In this document: piece by piece, positions 11,628-23,730 of the stretch
How the letters are laid out: the number at the start of each line of letters is the position of its first letter
How positions within the stretch are numbered: position 1 is the first letter of the stretch
Assembly (NCBI RefSeq): GCF_014648115.1
Contig: NZ_BMQM01000004.1
Coordinates: forward strand, 1 to 64,000
Origin: Deinococcus seoulensis
Lineage (GTDB): Bacteria; Deinococcota; Deinococci; Deinococcales; Deinococcaceae
Reading direction: 5' to 3'
Length of the DNA stretch: 64,000 bases
Notes under the pieces: model-generated
Told to the model about the DNA's origin: nothing
Database searches by the model: none
The model's input: only the letters and a program-made list of their open reading frames with translations
Position numbers and translations under genes: made by a program

Positions 11628-13084
11628 ACGCTCCGGGCGCGTTCGGCCCGGCGCTGTTCACGGACCTGTACCAGCTGACCATGATGCAGGGGTACTTCGC
11701 CAGCGACCTGCACACCCAGGACGCCACCTTCGACCTGTCGTACCGCCGCAACCCCTACCGGGGCGGGTACGCCGTGTGGGCCGGACTGGAACCCGCGCTG
11801 GAGTACCTGAGCGGCCTGCGGTTCGGCGGGGCGGACCTCGCGTACCTGGATAGCCTGGGCCTGTTCCGCCCGGACTTCCTGGCGGCGCTGCGTGACTGGC
11901 GGTTCACGGCGCGCGTCACGGCCTTCCCGGAAGGCAGCGTGGTCTTCCCGCACGAACCACTGCTGACCGTGCGCGGCCCGCTCTGGGAGGCGCAACTCGT
12001 CGAGACGGCGCTGCTGAACGTCCTGAACTTCCAGACCCTGATCGCCACCAAGGCCGCCCGCTGCCTGAGTGCCGCGCAGGCCGGGGCGCACGGCGGCGAG
12101 ATCGTGGAGTTCGGCGCGCGCCGCGCCCAGGGACCCGACGGCGCACTCGGCGCGGCCCGCGCCGCCGTGATCGGAGGGGCCAGCGGCACCAGCAACGTGG
12201 AGGCCGCCGCCCGCTACGGCCTGCGCGCCACCGGCACGCACGCGCACGCCTGGGTCGAGAGCTTCCCGGACGAACTGAGCGCCTTCCGCGCGTACGCCGC
12301 GCTGTACCCGGACGCCACCACGCTGCTGCTCGACACCTTCGACACGCTCCGCAGCGGCCTCCCGAACGCCCTGACCGTCGCGCGGGAACTGCGCGCGGCC
12401 GGGCACGAACTGCGCGGCGTGCGCCTGGACAGCGGCGACCTCGCGTACCTGTCCGCGCAGGTGCGCTCCGCGCTGGACGGTGCGGGCTTCCCGGACGTGC
12501 AGATCATCGCCAGCAACGACCTGTCGGAATTCGTGATCCAGAGCGTCATCCAGGGAGGCGGCCGCGTGGACGTGTACGGCATCGGCACGCAACTCGCCAC
12601 GGGCGGCGGCGACGGCGGCGGCGCGCTGGGCGGCGTGTACAAACTCGTGGCGCTGGGCGGGCAGGACCGCATGAAACTCACGGGCGACCCGGCCAAGACC
12701 AGCGTGCCCGGCACCAAACGCGTCTGGCGCGCCCGTGACGGCGCCGGCCAGTACGCGCTGGATGTCGTGGCCGGGCAGGACGAGGCGGCCCCGCAGCCCG
12801 GCGGGCGCGTCAGCGACCCCGCCAACCCGCTGCGCTCGCGCCGCATTCCGGACGGCCTGGACTGGTCCGACCCGCGCGTGACCGTCATGGACGCCGGGCA
12901 GCGCACCCGCCCGCCCGGGAGCCTGCCGGAGTTGCAGGCCCGCGCGCACACGGAACTGGCGGCCCTGCCGGACGGCACGCGCCGCCTGCTGAACCCGCAC
13001 GCGTACCACGTGAGCCTCAGCGCCGAACTTCAGGGCCGCCGGGACGCCCTGATCACCGACCTGCGCGACCGCCACGGGCTGTGA
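11624..13084 (+). CDS. pncB: Nicotinate phosphoribosyltransferase
   Basis: This 486-aa Preiss-Handler enzyme makes nicotinate mononucleotide from nicotinate and PRPP. Its start [14 protein letters not shown] is diagnostic, and [22 protein letters not shown] and LDSGDL segments follow in order. It starts with GTG 11624, overlapping the transporter stop (GTGA). Its own stop codon TGA is the left flanking triplet of a miniature repeat that fills the gap to the next gene. With NadM-like and NadE enzymes nearby it completes nicotinate salvage. Confidence 0.94.
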   Translation: MNAPGAFGPALFTDLYQLTMMQGYFASDLHTQDATFDLSYRRNPYRGGYAVWAGLEPALEYLSGLRFGGADLAYLDSLGLFRPDFLAALRDWRFTARVTAFPEGSVVFPHEPLLTVRGPLWEAQLVETALLNVLNFQTLIATKAARCLSAAQAGAHGGEIVEFGARRAQGPDGALGAARAAVIGGASGTSNVEAAARYGLRATGTHAHAWVESFPDELSAFRAYAALYPDATTLLLDTFDTLRSGLPNALTVARELRAAGHELRGVRLDSGDLAYLSAQVRSALDGAGFPDVQIIASNDLSEFVIQSVIQGGGRVDVYGIGTQLATGGGDGGGALGGVYKLVALGGQDRMKLTGDPAKTSVPGTKRVWRARDGAGQYALDVVAGQDEAAPQPGGRVSDPANPLRSRRIPDGLDWSDPRVTVMDAGQRTRPPGSLPELQARAHTELAALPDGTRRLLNPHAYHVSLSAELQGRRDALITDLRDRHGL

Positions 13085-13218
13085 TACGGATTCCGTTTGT
13101 TTCGTTGACAGATCGGAAGACCACCGATCTGCCAACTCCACGTCCGGAATCCGCTCCGCTCCCACTCGCATCCGCTCGGATTGAATGGGCTGCAAAGCCC
13201 ATGCAATCGGAGTCCGTA
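13085..13218 (+). mobile_element. Miniature inverted-repeat element, copy 1 (full length)
   Basis: A 134-bp copy with termini TACGGATTCCG and CGGAGTCCGTA (10 of 11 positions match as inverted repeats). It is flanked on both sides by TGA (13082-13084 and 13219-13221). The left TGA is the pncB stop. The right end supplies GGAG and the A of the next gene's ATG. A central hairpin (13173-13207) is present. Confidence 0.8.
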
Positions 13219-14132
13219 TGACCGATCCGCTGACCGTGTATGTCGGGCGATTTCAGCCGCCGCACGCGGGGCACCTGCAGACCATGCAGGCCGCCACAGA
13301 GAGGCGCGGGCGCCTGCTGGTGCTGCTGGGCAGCGCGAACCTCGCCCGCAGCGCCCGCAACCCGTTCACGCCACGCGAACGGGCCGGGATGATCCGCGCC
13401 GCGCTGCGCGAGTCGGGCGTCCCGCCGCGGTGCGTCACCCTGCGCCCCCTTCCGGACGAGTTCGACGCGACCCGCTGGGCGGCGCACGTCCGCCGCGCCG
13501 CGCACGCCGTCGCCGGGAACGCCCCCGTGGTCCTGACCGGTTTCGAGAAGGACGCCAGCAGCAGCTACCTGCGCTGGTTCCCCGACTGGACCCTGGCCCC
13601 CAGCCCGGCCCTGAGGGTGGGGGAGGGCGTGCTGAACGCCACCGAGGTCCGCGCCGCCCTCTTCGGGCAGGGCGAGGTGCCCGCCCACCTGCCCCCGGCG
13701 GTCGCCGGATTCCTGACCCGCTTCCTGGGCACCCGCACCTTCACCCGCCTGCGCGCCGAGTGGACCGCGCTGGAGGCCGAACGGGCCGAGTGGGACGGCA
13801 CGCCCCGCCACGAACGCCTCGACCTGCACGTCACCCCGGAACTGGTCTGGCTCTCCCGCCGCCCCGGCCCGGTCGGCGCGGGACTCTGGACACTGCCCGC
13901 CACGCCCCTGCCCACCGACAGGCTGCCTGCGGGCGCGACGGTGTTCAGCCACCCGGCCCGCTCGCTGGGCGTTCCCACCACCGCGCGCGTCGTCCTGACC
14001 GACTCCCCGCCGCCCGGCACGCGCCCGGTCCCCCTCGCGCACGCACTGGCGCGGCCCCGGCAATTCTTCGAGGACCACCACGTCATCCTCCGGCGGATGC
14101 TGGAGGCTGGGGCGCGCCGCAGTCGCGCGTGA
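13218..14132 (+). CDS. NMN adenylyltransferase with degenerate Nudix-like C-terminal domain
   Basis: Residues 1-175 form a nucleotidyltransferase: GRFQPPHAGH (HxGH at 16-19), a basic RERAGMI and NATEVR (140-145) in place of ISSTxxR, as in NadM-type NMN adenylyltransferases. The C-terminal half aligns in outline with the Nudix half of NadM-Nudix fusions: GLWTLP (about 222-227), HPARSL (245-250), FFEDHHVILRRML (283-295). The stretch that should hold the GX5EX7REUXEE box is only about 15 residues and lacks it, so hydrolase activity is unlikely. ATG 13218 straddles the end of a miniature repeat that also supplies GGAG 5 nt upstream. 304 aa. Confidence 0.85.
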   Translation: MTDPLTVYVGRFQPPHAGHLQTMQAATERRGRLLVLLGSANLARSARNPFTPRERAGMIRAALRESGVPPRCVTLRPLPDEFDATRWAAHVRRAAHAVAGNAPVVLTGFEKDASSSYLRWFPDWTLAPSPALRVGEGVLNATEVRAALFGQGEVPAHLPPAVAGFLTRFLGTRTFTRLRAEWTALEAERAEWDGTPRHERLDLHVTPELVWLSRRPGPVGAGLWTLPATPLPTDRLPAGATVFSHPARSLGVPTTARVVLTDSPPPGTRPVPLAHALARPRQFFEDHHVILRRMLEAGARRSRA

Positions 14133-14183
14133 CAGGCAGAGGCTGTCCCGCAGCCATCCTCCATCGGCCATCCGCCTGTCTGA

Positions 14184-14316
14184 AACGGATTCCGTTTATT
14201 TCGTTAACAGATCGGAACACCACCGATCTGTTAACTCCACGTCCGGAACCCGCTCCGACTCCTACTCGCTCCGCTCGGATTGAACGGCTTTATAAGCCAT
14301 TCAATCGGAGTCCGTA
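14184..14316 (+). mobile_element. Miniature inverted-repeat element, copy 2
   Basis: A 133-bp copy, AACGGATTCCG...CGGAGTCCGTA, flanked by TGA on both sides (14181-14183, 14317-14319). It lies 50 nt past the NadM-like stop and is the one full copy here whose flanking triplet is not a known stop codon, besides copy 5. The central hairpin arms read GGCTT/AAGCC. Confidence 0.78.
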
Positions 14317-14458
14317 TGAAACGGGCCTGTGACGGGCACCGGGCATGATGACGCTGTCCGATCCGGCCGGTCGGGCCGCTTGACAGGCCCGGCCAGCGCG
14401 CCGCAAGCTGCCCCTGACTTTCACAATCCCACCCCTACTGACCGCAAGGAGGTCACCC

Positions 14459-15088
<630 letters not shown>

Positions 15089-15157
15089 ACCGTCCCCGCT
15101 TTGGCGCCCCTCGTGTCCCGGTGGAGGCGGAGGGCCTGTCATGAATCCCACCACACC

Positions 15158-15178
15158 CTAACGACCGTTTGTTAGACT
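15158..15178 (+). promoter_or_regulatory. Operator and -10 box of the acyl-CoA carboxyltransferase gene
   Basis: CTAACGACCGTTTGTTAG (15158-15175) is an imperfect 18-bp palindrome with perfect CTAAC/GTTAG ends. It overlaps the -10 box TAGACT (15173-15178), 10 nt before ATG 15189. The core ACGANCGTTNGTT matches the site before scoA. Confidence 0.6.
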
Positions 15179-15188
15179 GTGGGCAACA

Positions 15189-16859
15189 ATGACCCAGCCA
15201 GACACCAGCGCCCCCCCGGCGCCCCCCATTCAGACCCCCTGGGCCGACGCCCTGGCCCGCCTGGACACCGACCGCGCCCGCGTCCACGCCGGTGGCGGCG
15301 CCAAAGCCCAGCAGCGCCAGCACGACAAGAACCGCCTGACCGCCCGCGAACGCATCCGCCAGCTCATCGACGATCAGACGCCCTTCGACGAACTGATGAC
15401 CTTCGCCGGGTGGGAGATGTACCAGGACGTCGGCGGCTGCCCGTCTGGCGGGACCGTCACCGGCATCGGCACCATCCAGGGCCGCCCGTGGATGATCATC
15501 GCCAACGACGCCACCGTGAAGGCCGGCGCGTTCTTCCCGATCACCGCGAAGAAGGTCATCCGCGCGCAGACCATCGCGCTGGAAAACCACCTCCCAGTCG
15601 TATACCTCGTGGATTCAGCGGGCGTGTACCTGCCCATGCAGGACGAGATCTTCCCCGACCAGGACGACTTCGGCCGCGTGTTCTACCTCAACGCCCGCAT
15701 GAGCGCGCGCGGCATCCCGCAGATCGCCGCGATCATGGGCAACTGCGTGGCGGGCGGCGCGTACCTGCCCGTCATGTGCGACACCCTGATCATGACCGAG
15801 GGCTCGGGGCTGTACCTCGCCGGACCCGCGCTGGTGAAGGCCGCCATCGGGCAGGTCGTGGACAGCGAGGACCTCGGCGGGGCGGGCATGCACGCCTCTA
15901 TCGCCGGGACCGTGGACTACAAGGAACCCGACGACGCCGCCGCATTGAGGCGCATCCGCGCGCTGGCCGACCTGTACGCGCAGGGCGACCCCGCCCCGTT
16001 CGCTAGGCGCCGCCGCGAGACGCTGCCCGCCCCGGAACGCGACCTCACGGACCTCGTCGGTTTCGACGGCAGCAGGACGTACGACGTGCGCGACCTCATC
16101 ACCGCTCTGGTGGACGGTGGCGAGTTCCACGAGTTCAAACCCGAGTACGGCGAGACCCTCGTGTGCGGCTTCGCCCGCGCCGGGGGCTACCCCGTGGCGT
16201 TCGTGGCGAACCAGCGCACGGTCATCAAGAAGAAACTCAAGAGCGGCGGCGAACCCGGCCTGCGTACCCGCATCGAGGTCGGCGGCGTCATCTACGGCGA
16301 CAGCGCCGACAAGGCCGCCCGCTTCATCATGGACGCCAACCAGGCGGGCGTGCCCCTCGTGTTCCTGAGCGACGTGACCGGCTTCATGGTCGGCCGCGAC
16401 AGCGAACAGGAGGGCATCATCCGGCGCGGCGCGAAACTCGTGAACGCCGTCAGCAACACCGTCGTGCCCAAGATCACCATCATCACCGGCGGCAGCTTCG
16501 GTGCGGGGAACTACGCCATGAACGGCAAGGCCTACGCCCCCCGCTTCCTGTTCGCGTGGCCCAGCGCCAAATACGCCGTCATGAGCGGCAACGCCGCCGC
16601 CAAGACCCTCCTCGACATCCAGCTCGCTGCCCTGAAACGCAGCGGCCACCAGCCCGACGACGAGGAACTCCAGCGCCTCTACGACGAGGTCAAGAGCAAG
16701 TACGACACCGAACTCGACCCCCGCTACGCCGCCGCCCGCCTCTGGGTCGACGAGATCATCCCCCCCAACGACACGCGCGACCGCCTCATCCGCGCCCTCG
16801 AAGCCTGCGCCCAGAACCCCCACCAGGAAGAATTCCGCGTCGGCGTGTTCCAGGTGTAA
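15189..16859 (+). CDS. Acyl-CoA carboxylase carboxyltransferase subunit (methylcrotonyl-CoA type)
   Basis: This 556-aa biotin-dependent carboxyltransferase beta subunit has two crotonase-fold halves. FPDQDDFGRVFYLNA (about 155-170) resembles methylcrotonyl-CoA carboxylase beta rather than propionyl-CoA carboxylase, and GGSFGAGNYAMNGKAY is the acyl-CoA site of the second half. Length is right for MccB (about 535). A biotin-carrying alpha subunit is not in the window and must lie elsewhere. It is followed after about 100 nt by an acyl-CoA dehydrogenase, which supports leucine degradation. Geranyl- or propionyl-CoA remain alternatives. Confidence 0.88.
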   Translation: MTQPDTSAPPAPPIQTPWADALARLDTDRARVHAGGGAKAQQRQHDKNRLTARERIRQLIDDQTPFDELMTFAGWEMYQDVGGCPSGGTVTGIGTIQGRPWMIIANDATVKAGAFFPITAKKVIRAQTIALENHLPVVYLVDSAGVYLPMQDEIFPDQDDFGRVFYLNARMSARGIPQIAAIMGNCVAGGAYLPVMCDTLIMTEGSGLYLAGPALVKAAIGQVVDSEDLGGAGMHASIAGTVDYKEPDDAAALRRIRALADLYAQGDPAPFARRRRETLPAPERDLTDLVGFDGSRTYDVRDLITALVDGGEFHEFKPEYGETLVCGFARAGGYPVAFVANQRTVIKKKLKSGGEPGLRTRIEVGGVIYGDSADKAARFIMDANQAGVPLVFLSDVTGFMVGRDSEQEGIIRRGAKLVNAVSNTVVPKITIITGGSFGAGNYAMNGKAYAPRFLFAWPSAKYAVMSGNAAAKTLLDIQLAALKRSGHQPDDEELQRLYDEVKSKYDTELDPRYAAARLWVDEIIPPNDTRDRLIRALEACAQNPHQEEFRVGVFQV

Positions 16860-16865
16860 GTCGGC

Positions 16866-16948
16866 GGATGGCTGAAGGCAGATGGCCTATGGCCTACAAC
16901 GCCCCAGCCCCACCTTCGCCATCCGCTATCTGCCATTCGCCATCTGCC
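16866..16948. repeat. Clustered GCCATCTGCC-type imperfect repeats
   Basis: GGCAGATGGC (16877-16886) is the exact reverse complement of GCCATCTGCC (16939-16948), and GGATGGC/GCCATCC form a second pair (16866-16872, 16918-16924). The gap can therefore fold. Similar TCTGCCATCAGC units are repeated directly at 56950-56975, so this is a second small repeat type. Confidence 0.5.
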
Positions 16949-16965
16949 CTCCAAAGGAGCCCCCC

Positions 16966-18174
<1,209 letters not shown>

Positions 18175-18277
18175 AACGAACTCCGATTGAATGGTGTGCA
18201 ATCACCGTTCAATCCGAGCGGATGCGAGCAGGAGAGAAAAGGATTCCGATCTGCCAACGCAACAGACGGAATCCGAA
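18175..18277 (-). mobile_element. Miniature inverted-repeat element, copy 3 (internally shortened)
   Basis: A 103-bp reverse-oriented copy that starts directly after the acyl-CoA dehydrogenase stop TGA (18172-18174) and ends before TCA (18278-18280). The central hairpin has GGTG/CACC arms instead of GGGCT/AGCCC, so pairing is kept although the bases differ. Confidence 0.72.
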
Positions 18278-18303
18278 TCAGTGGGCAGGGGAGGGGTCGG
18301 GGG

Positions 18304-18840
18304 TCAGTCCTCCGGCCCCTCCAGTTTCTCCAGGAACTCGTCGTACTGGTACGCGATCTGATCCGAGAAGCCGTACCCGAACCCGCCAGCGTTCGACACC
18401 AGCCGTTCCAGCCGCTTGAATGGAATGTCTTTCAGGTCGAGGGTCGCCGCGCGTTTCAGGGCCGCCTCGAAGACGCCTTCCATGCTGCCGTAGTTGTTCT
18501 CCGGCCAGTCGCCGTACGCGTGCAGGCACAGTACGCCGGCCTCCACGTAGCGCAGTTCCGCGTCGAGCGCGTCGGCGGGCGCGGCGACCTTCAGGTACGC
18601 GGTCAGGGCCTTCTTCGCCCCGCCGACCTTCATGGTCGGAAGGCGACCGGACGTGCGGAACGCCTTCTCCAGCTCGGTTTCCAGTCGGTCTAGCAGGCCG
18701 CTGTGGTCGCCCTCCAGCAGCGCGGCCAGCTGGCGTTTGTTGTCGGCGTTGGCGCGGTACAGGGCTACGAGGACCTCGCGGAGTTCGGGAGCGTCCATGT
18801 CGCCGAGTGTCTGGCGGAGCTGCGTGAGGGTCAGGGCCAT
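18304..18840 (-). CDS. Conserved protein resembling DUF6155
   Basis: A 178-aa soluble, mostly helical protein. The start LTLTQLRQTLGDMDAPELREVLVALYRAN is like the N-terminal helix pair of DUF6155 proteins, and the C-terminal half has a Tyr/Gly-rich segment (FGYGFSDQIAYQYDEFLEKLE). No catalytic motif is visible and I do not know the function. TACGCT lies 6 nt before ATG 18840, so the transcript is probably leaderless. The gene is divergent from the esterase gene starting 38 nt away. Confidence 0.7.
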   Translation of the reverse strand: MALTLTQLRQTLGDMDAPELREVLVALYRANADNKRQLAALLEGDHSGLLDRLETELEKAFRTSGRLPTMKVGGAKKALTAYLKVAAPADALDAELRYVEAGVLCLHAYGDWPENNYGSMEGVFEAALKRAATLDLKDIPFKRLERLVSNAGGFGYGFSDQIAYQYDEFLEKLEGPED

Positions 18841-18878
18841 GTCGTCAGCGTAACGGGTGGCGGGTGCGACAATCAGTC

Positions 18879-19898
18879 ATGAAATCCGGAAGACTGTTGG
18901 GGGTGGGGGCGGCGCTGGTGCTGGGTGCGTGGTTCCTCTCGACCAGACGCGCCGCCTCGTACGCCCAGTTGCACCCGGAGTTGCGCTCGCCGTTCGTGCG
19001 CCTGCGGACGCCGCCGTTCACGCGGGGCGTCGTGGCGGTTATGGGGGCGATGCAGGCCCGCGCAAAGGCTCCCGCGCTGCCGGATGGGGTGCAGGTCGAG
19101 GAGCGCCGTATTCCCGGCCCGCCCGGTGCGCCGGACGTGACGGTGTTCGTGTACCGGCCCCCGAATCTCCCGGCGAAAGCGGCGGCCATCCTGAACATTC
19201 ACGGCGGCGGGTACGTGACCGGGTCGGCCGCGTCGTACCACCCGCAGAGCGCCGCGTACGCGCGGGAACTCGGCGTGGTGGTCGTGGGTGTCGAGTACCG
19301 CCTTTCTCCGGGCACGCCGTTCCCCGGCCCGCTGGAGGACTGTTACGCCGCCCTGACCTGGATGGCACGCGATGCGGAGGCGCTGGGCCTCGACCCGGCC
19401 CGTATCGCGCTGGTCGGCGATAGTGCCGGAGGCGGGCTGGCTGCCGCGCTGGCGCAACTCGCGCACGACCGGGGCGAGGTCACGCCCGCGTTTCAGCTGC
19501 TGTACTACCCGATGTTGGACGACCGCACCACCCTGGCAGCCACGCATGACGAGCGCGGGGATTTCATCTGGCGGCCCGCGTCCAACCAGTTCGGGTGGTC
19601 GGCTTACCTGGGCCGCCCTCCACGGATGGACACCGCTCCTGAGTACGCCGCGCCCGCCCGCCGCGAGAGCCTGGAAGGCTTGCCGCCCGCGTGGATCGGC
19701 GTGGGCACCCTCGACCTGTTCTGCCCGGAAGACCGCGAGTACGCCCGGCGGCTCACGGACGCCGGCGTGCCCTGCGAGTATGTCGAGGTGCCCGGCGCGT
19801 ACCACGCCTTCGAGCGCTTCGCGCCGGACTCGGCGGTGGCCCGCACCTTCACGGCCTCCGCCCTGAACGCCCTGCGGCGCGGGCTGGGGCTGAACTGA
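18879..19898 (+). CDS. Alpha/beta hydrolase of the hormone-sensitive-lipase (HSL) family
   Basis: A 339-aa esterase/lipase: oxyanion-hole motif HGGGYVTG, nucleophile elbow GDSAGGG and a late acid/His pair in the YHAFERF region. The N-terminus has a hydrophobic stretch (GVGAALVLGAWFLS) that may be a membrane anchor or uncleaved signal. ATG 18879 is chosen because an AT-rich GACAAT box lies 5 nt upstream; the upstream in-frame start falls in the divergent promoter region. It probably hydrolyses short-chain acyl esters. Its stop lies 6 nt from the converging DUF1152 gene. Confidence 0.85.
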   Translation: MKSGRLLGVGAALVLGAWFLSTRRAASYAQLHPELRSPFVRLRTPPFTRGVVAVMGAMQARAKAPALPDGVQVEERRIPGPPGAPDVTVFVYRPPNLPAKAAAILNIHGGGYVTGSAASYHPQSAAYARELGVVVVGVEYRLSPGTPFPGPLEDCYAALTWMARDAEALGLDPARIALVGDSAGGGLAAALAQLAHDRGEVTPAFQLLYYPMLDDRTTLAATHDERGDFIWRPASNQFGWSAYLGRPPRMDTAPEYAAPARRESLEGLPPAWIGVGTLDLFCPEDREYARRLTDAGVPCEYVEVPGAYHAFERFAPDSAVARTFTASALNALRRGLGLN

Positions 19899-19904
19899 CG
19901 GGCA

Positions 19905-20858
19905 TCAGACTGGAATATTCACCCGTGGCTGGATCGGCACACTGTCCCGGTGCCGTTCGATCACGAGGCCCACGTCGCTCAGCGTGACGGTGTCCAGCAT
20001 GGGCTGGTAGTACTGGAGGCGGCTGGCGACGGCGGGCAGGTGGTACGTCCAGTACAGGCCCATCAGCGGGTTGATCCACAGTTCGCTGCCGTGCGTGCGG
20101 CTGGTGGCGTGGTGGTCGCCGTAGTGCCCGTCGATGGCACCGATGATGCTGCTGTTCACGATGCTGGTGTAGCGGGGCATCATCTGGAACACGGCCTCGC
20201 AGGCCTCCTTGTACTTCTGCACGGGGGGCATGTCGGGTGTGAGGCTGAACGCGCCCAGGTACGCGCCGCTGCGGGTGAGCTCGGCGGTCGCCTCCAGGTA
20301 ATTCGCGTGGCACACGCCATGGAAGCGGTCGATGCCGAAGCCCAGGCACGCCAGGAGTGTCTTCGGGCCGCGCAGTTCATTCACGGCGACGAGGCTGGTG
20401 GCGTCTTCGTGCGGAGTACCCAGGTCGACCTCGTCGCCGCGCATCAGCGAGTCTGTGCCCCCGTCCACGAGGATGACTGTGTCGATCTTGAGGTGCGTGA
20501 TCAGGGCCTCGTACGCGGCCTTCAGAGGCTGCACGCCGACCTTCCGGAAGGCGTACACGGTGCCCGGCTCGCCCTGCGTGACCAGCCAGCGGCTCAGCCA
20601 GTATTCCGGGAAGTACTCGCCGGGCTGCGCGGACAGGTCCGGCGTGACGGGCACCACTGCGTGCGGCAGCGGGCCGTTCGGGCCGAGGTCCATGCTGGTG
20701 AAGGAGTAGTTCGCCAGGAACACCTCCTTCCCATCTGCCTTCAGGGCGAAGTACAGGGGCAGGCCGCAGAACACGTCGAACCCGCCGCCCATTCCGGCGA
20801 TCAGGATGCGGCGTGAGTCCTGAACTTCCTGAAAGAAGGGCGGTTGAAGGGAATACAT
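19905..20858 (-). CDS. DUF1152 family protein
   Basis: A 317-aa protein from ATG 20858 whose N-terminal AGMGGGFDVFCGLPLYFAL and central VDGGTDSLMRGDE match the DUF1152 pattern. The GGG segment looks nucleotide-binding and the Asp-rich VDGGTDS resembles a metal or phosphate site, but no reaction is established. An upstream in-frame ATG at 20873 is less likely because GACACT (20869-20864) lies between them. It converges with the esterase gene. No membrane segments. Confidence 0.75.
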   Translation of the reverse strand: MYSLQPPFFQEVQDSRRILIAGMGGGFDVFCGLPLYFALKADGKEVFLANYSFTSMDLGPNGPLPHAVVPVTPDLSAQPGEYFPEYWLSRWLVTQGEPGTVYAFRKVGVQPLKAAYEALITHLKIDTVILVDGGTDSLMRGDEVDLGTPHEDATSLVAVNELRGPKTLLACLGFGIDRFHGVCHANYLEATAELTRSGAYLGAFSLTPDMPPVQKYKEACEAVFQMMPRYTSIVNSSIIGAIDGHYGDHHATSRTHGSELWINPLMGLYWTYHLPAVASRLQYYQPMLDTVTLSDVGLVIERHRDSVPIQPRVNIPV

Positions 20859-21071
20859 GCAGCAGTGTCGCATGCAGTGTGCACCCGTACCGGCTGAACT
20901 GTGTCGGCACTGGCAGGCGGTTGTCAGAATCTGTCAGGTACGCGCGTGGCGGGCCGTGAGTGCTGCGGGCGGGACGTTTGTCTGGAGTGCGTGCTGCACG
21001 GCGCGGCGGGTGTGAGTCCGGGGTGTGAACTTATCGTAAGCTTCGTGCCATCTCTGTCAGGGTTTGGTCTT

Positions 21072-21077
21072 TACACT
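21072..21077 (+). promoter_or_regulatory. Leaderless -10 box of a 34-codon gene
   Basis: TACACT followed by exactly 7 nt and ATG 21085. Confidence 0.65.
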
Positions 21078-21084
21078 GGTGGAC

Positions 21085-21189
21085 ATGAAGGGCCTGCGTG
21101 AATTTGTTGACTGGCTCCGCGAGGTGCTGAAAGGCAGCCCGCAACCACAGCCGGTGCCGATCCCCGTGCGCGTGCGTGACCGTCGCTAG
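21085..21189 (+). CDS. Small 34-aa protein, leaderless, upstream of rel
   Basis: A 34-codon gene with its own promoter (TACACT, 7 nt before ATG) and its own intrinsic terminator 27 nt after TAG. Residues 1-17 (MKGLREFVDWLREVLKG) can form an amphipathic helix. The rest is Pro/Gln-rich, then basic, ending VRVRDRR. Codons are GC-biased like its neighbours. I do not recognise it. The complete transcription unit argues for a real small protein rather than a chance frame; a regulatory leader for rel is less likely because a terminator intervenes. Confidence 0.65.
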   Translation: MKGLREFVDWLREVLKGSPQPQPVPIPVRVRDRR

Positions 21190-21215
21190 GGGCACTGCTT
21201 TTCCCGTCATCTTCC

Positions 21216-21248
21216 CGCCCACCCGCCGTTTCCGGGGTGGGCGTTTTT
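21216..21248 (+). terminator. Intrinsic terminator after the 34-aa gene
   Basis: A 9-bp GC stem (21216-21224 with 21235-21243) and five Ts (21244-21248). Confidence 0.85.
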
Positions 21249-21345
21249 CTGCCGTGTGCGGCGCAGGTCTGGTGGTGTCCGGGTGTGGGTGCCCGTGTGC
21301 GCGGCGCTGTGTGGGCAGCGCGGGCGTGCCGGGGTGTGGGGGCGC

Positions 21346-21351
21346 TATTGT
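21346..21351 (+). promoter_or_regulatory. Leaderless -10 box of rel
   Basis: TATTGT followed by 7 nt and an in-frame GTG at 21359. This fixes the start upstream of the first in-frame ATG (21380). Confidence 0.6.
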
Positions 21352-21358
21352 GCAGGGC

Positions 21359-23638
<2,280 letters not shown>

Positions 23639-23660
23639 CGGGTCGGCCCGGCGGATGCTC

Positions 23661-23666
23661 TAGACT
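23661..23666 (+). promoter_or_regulatory. Leaderless -10 box before an 18-codon ORF
   Basis: TAGACT, 7 nt, then ATG 23674. Confidence 0.55.
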
Positions 23667-23673
23667 GCCCGGG

Positions 23674-23730
23674 ATGCTGACAATCCTGACCGTTCATGCC
23701 TGCCCGGCGCGGAGCAGCGCGTGCCGCTGA
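23674..23730 (+). CDS. 18-codon leaderless leader ORF
   Basis: ATG 23674 stands 7 nt after TAGACT and opens an 18-codon frame ([11 protein letters not shown]...) that ends with TGA at 23728-23730, just past the GTG (23721) of the next gene, which is read in another frame. It may deliver ribosomes to that GTG. Alternatively a one-base change here has separated the true N-terminus from the downstream frame, since the downstream frame stays open back to 23664 without a start codon. Confidence 0.45.
   Translation: MLTILTVHACPARSSACR

Noticed and set aside
11393..13195. Roughly 600-codon minus-strand frame opposite pncB
   Set aside because: It is antisense to pncB and the transporter, with no domain or start signal.
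13085..13218. CRISPR or REP array explanation for the repeats
   Set aside because: Copies are dispersed, have terminal inverted repeats and flanking triplets, and no regular spacers.
13785..14132. Intact Nudix hydrolase in the NadM-like protein
   Set aside because: Flanking blocks are present but the REXXEE box is missing, so an active hydrolase is not supported.
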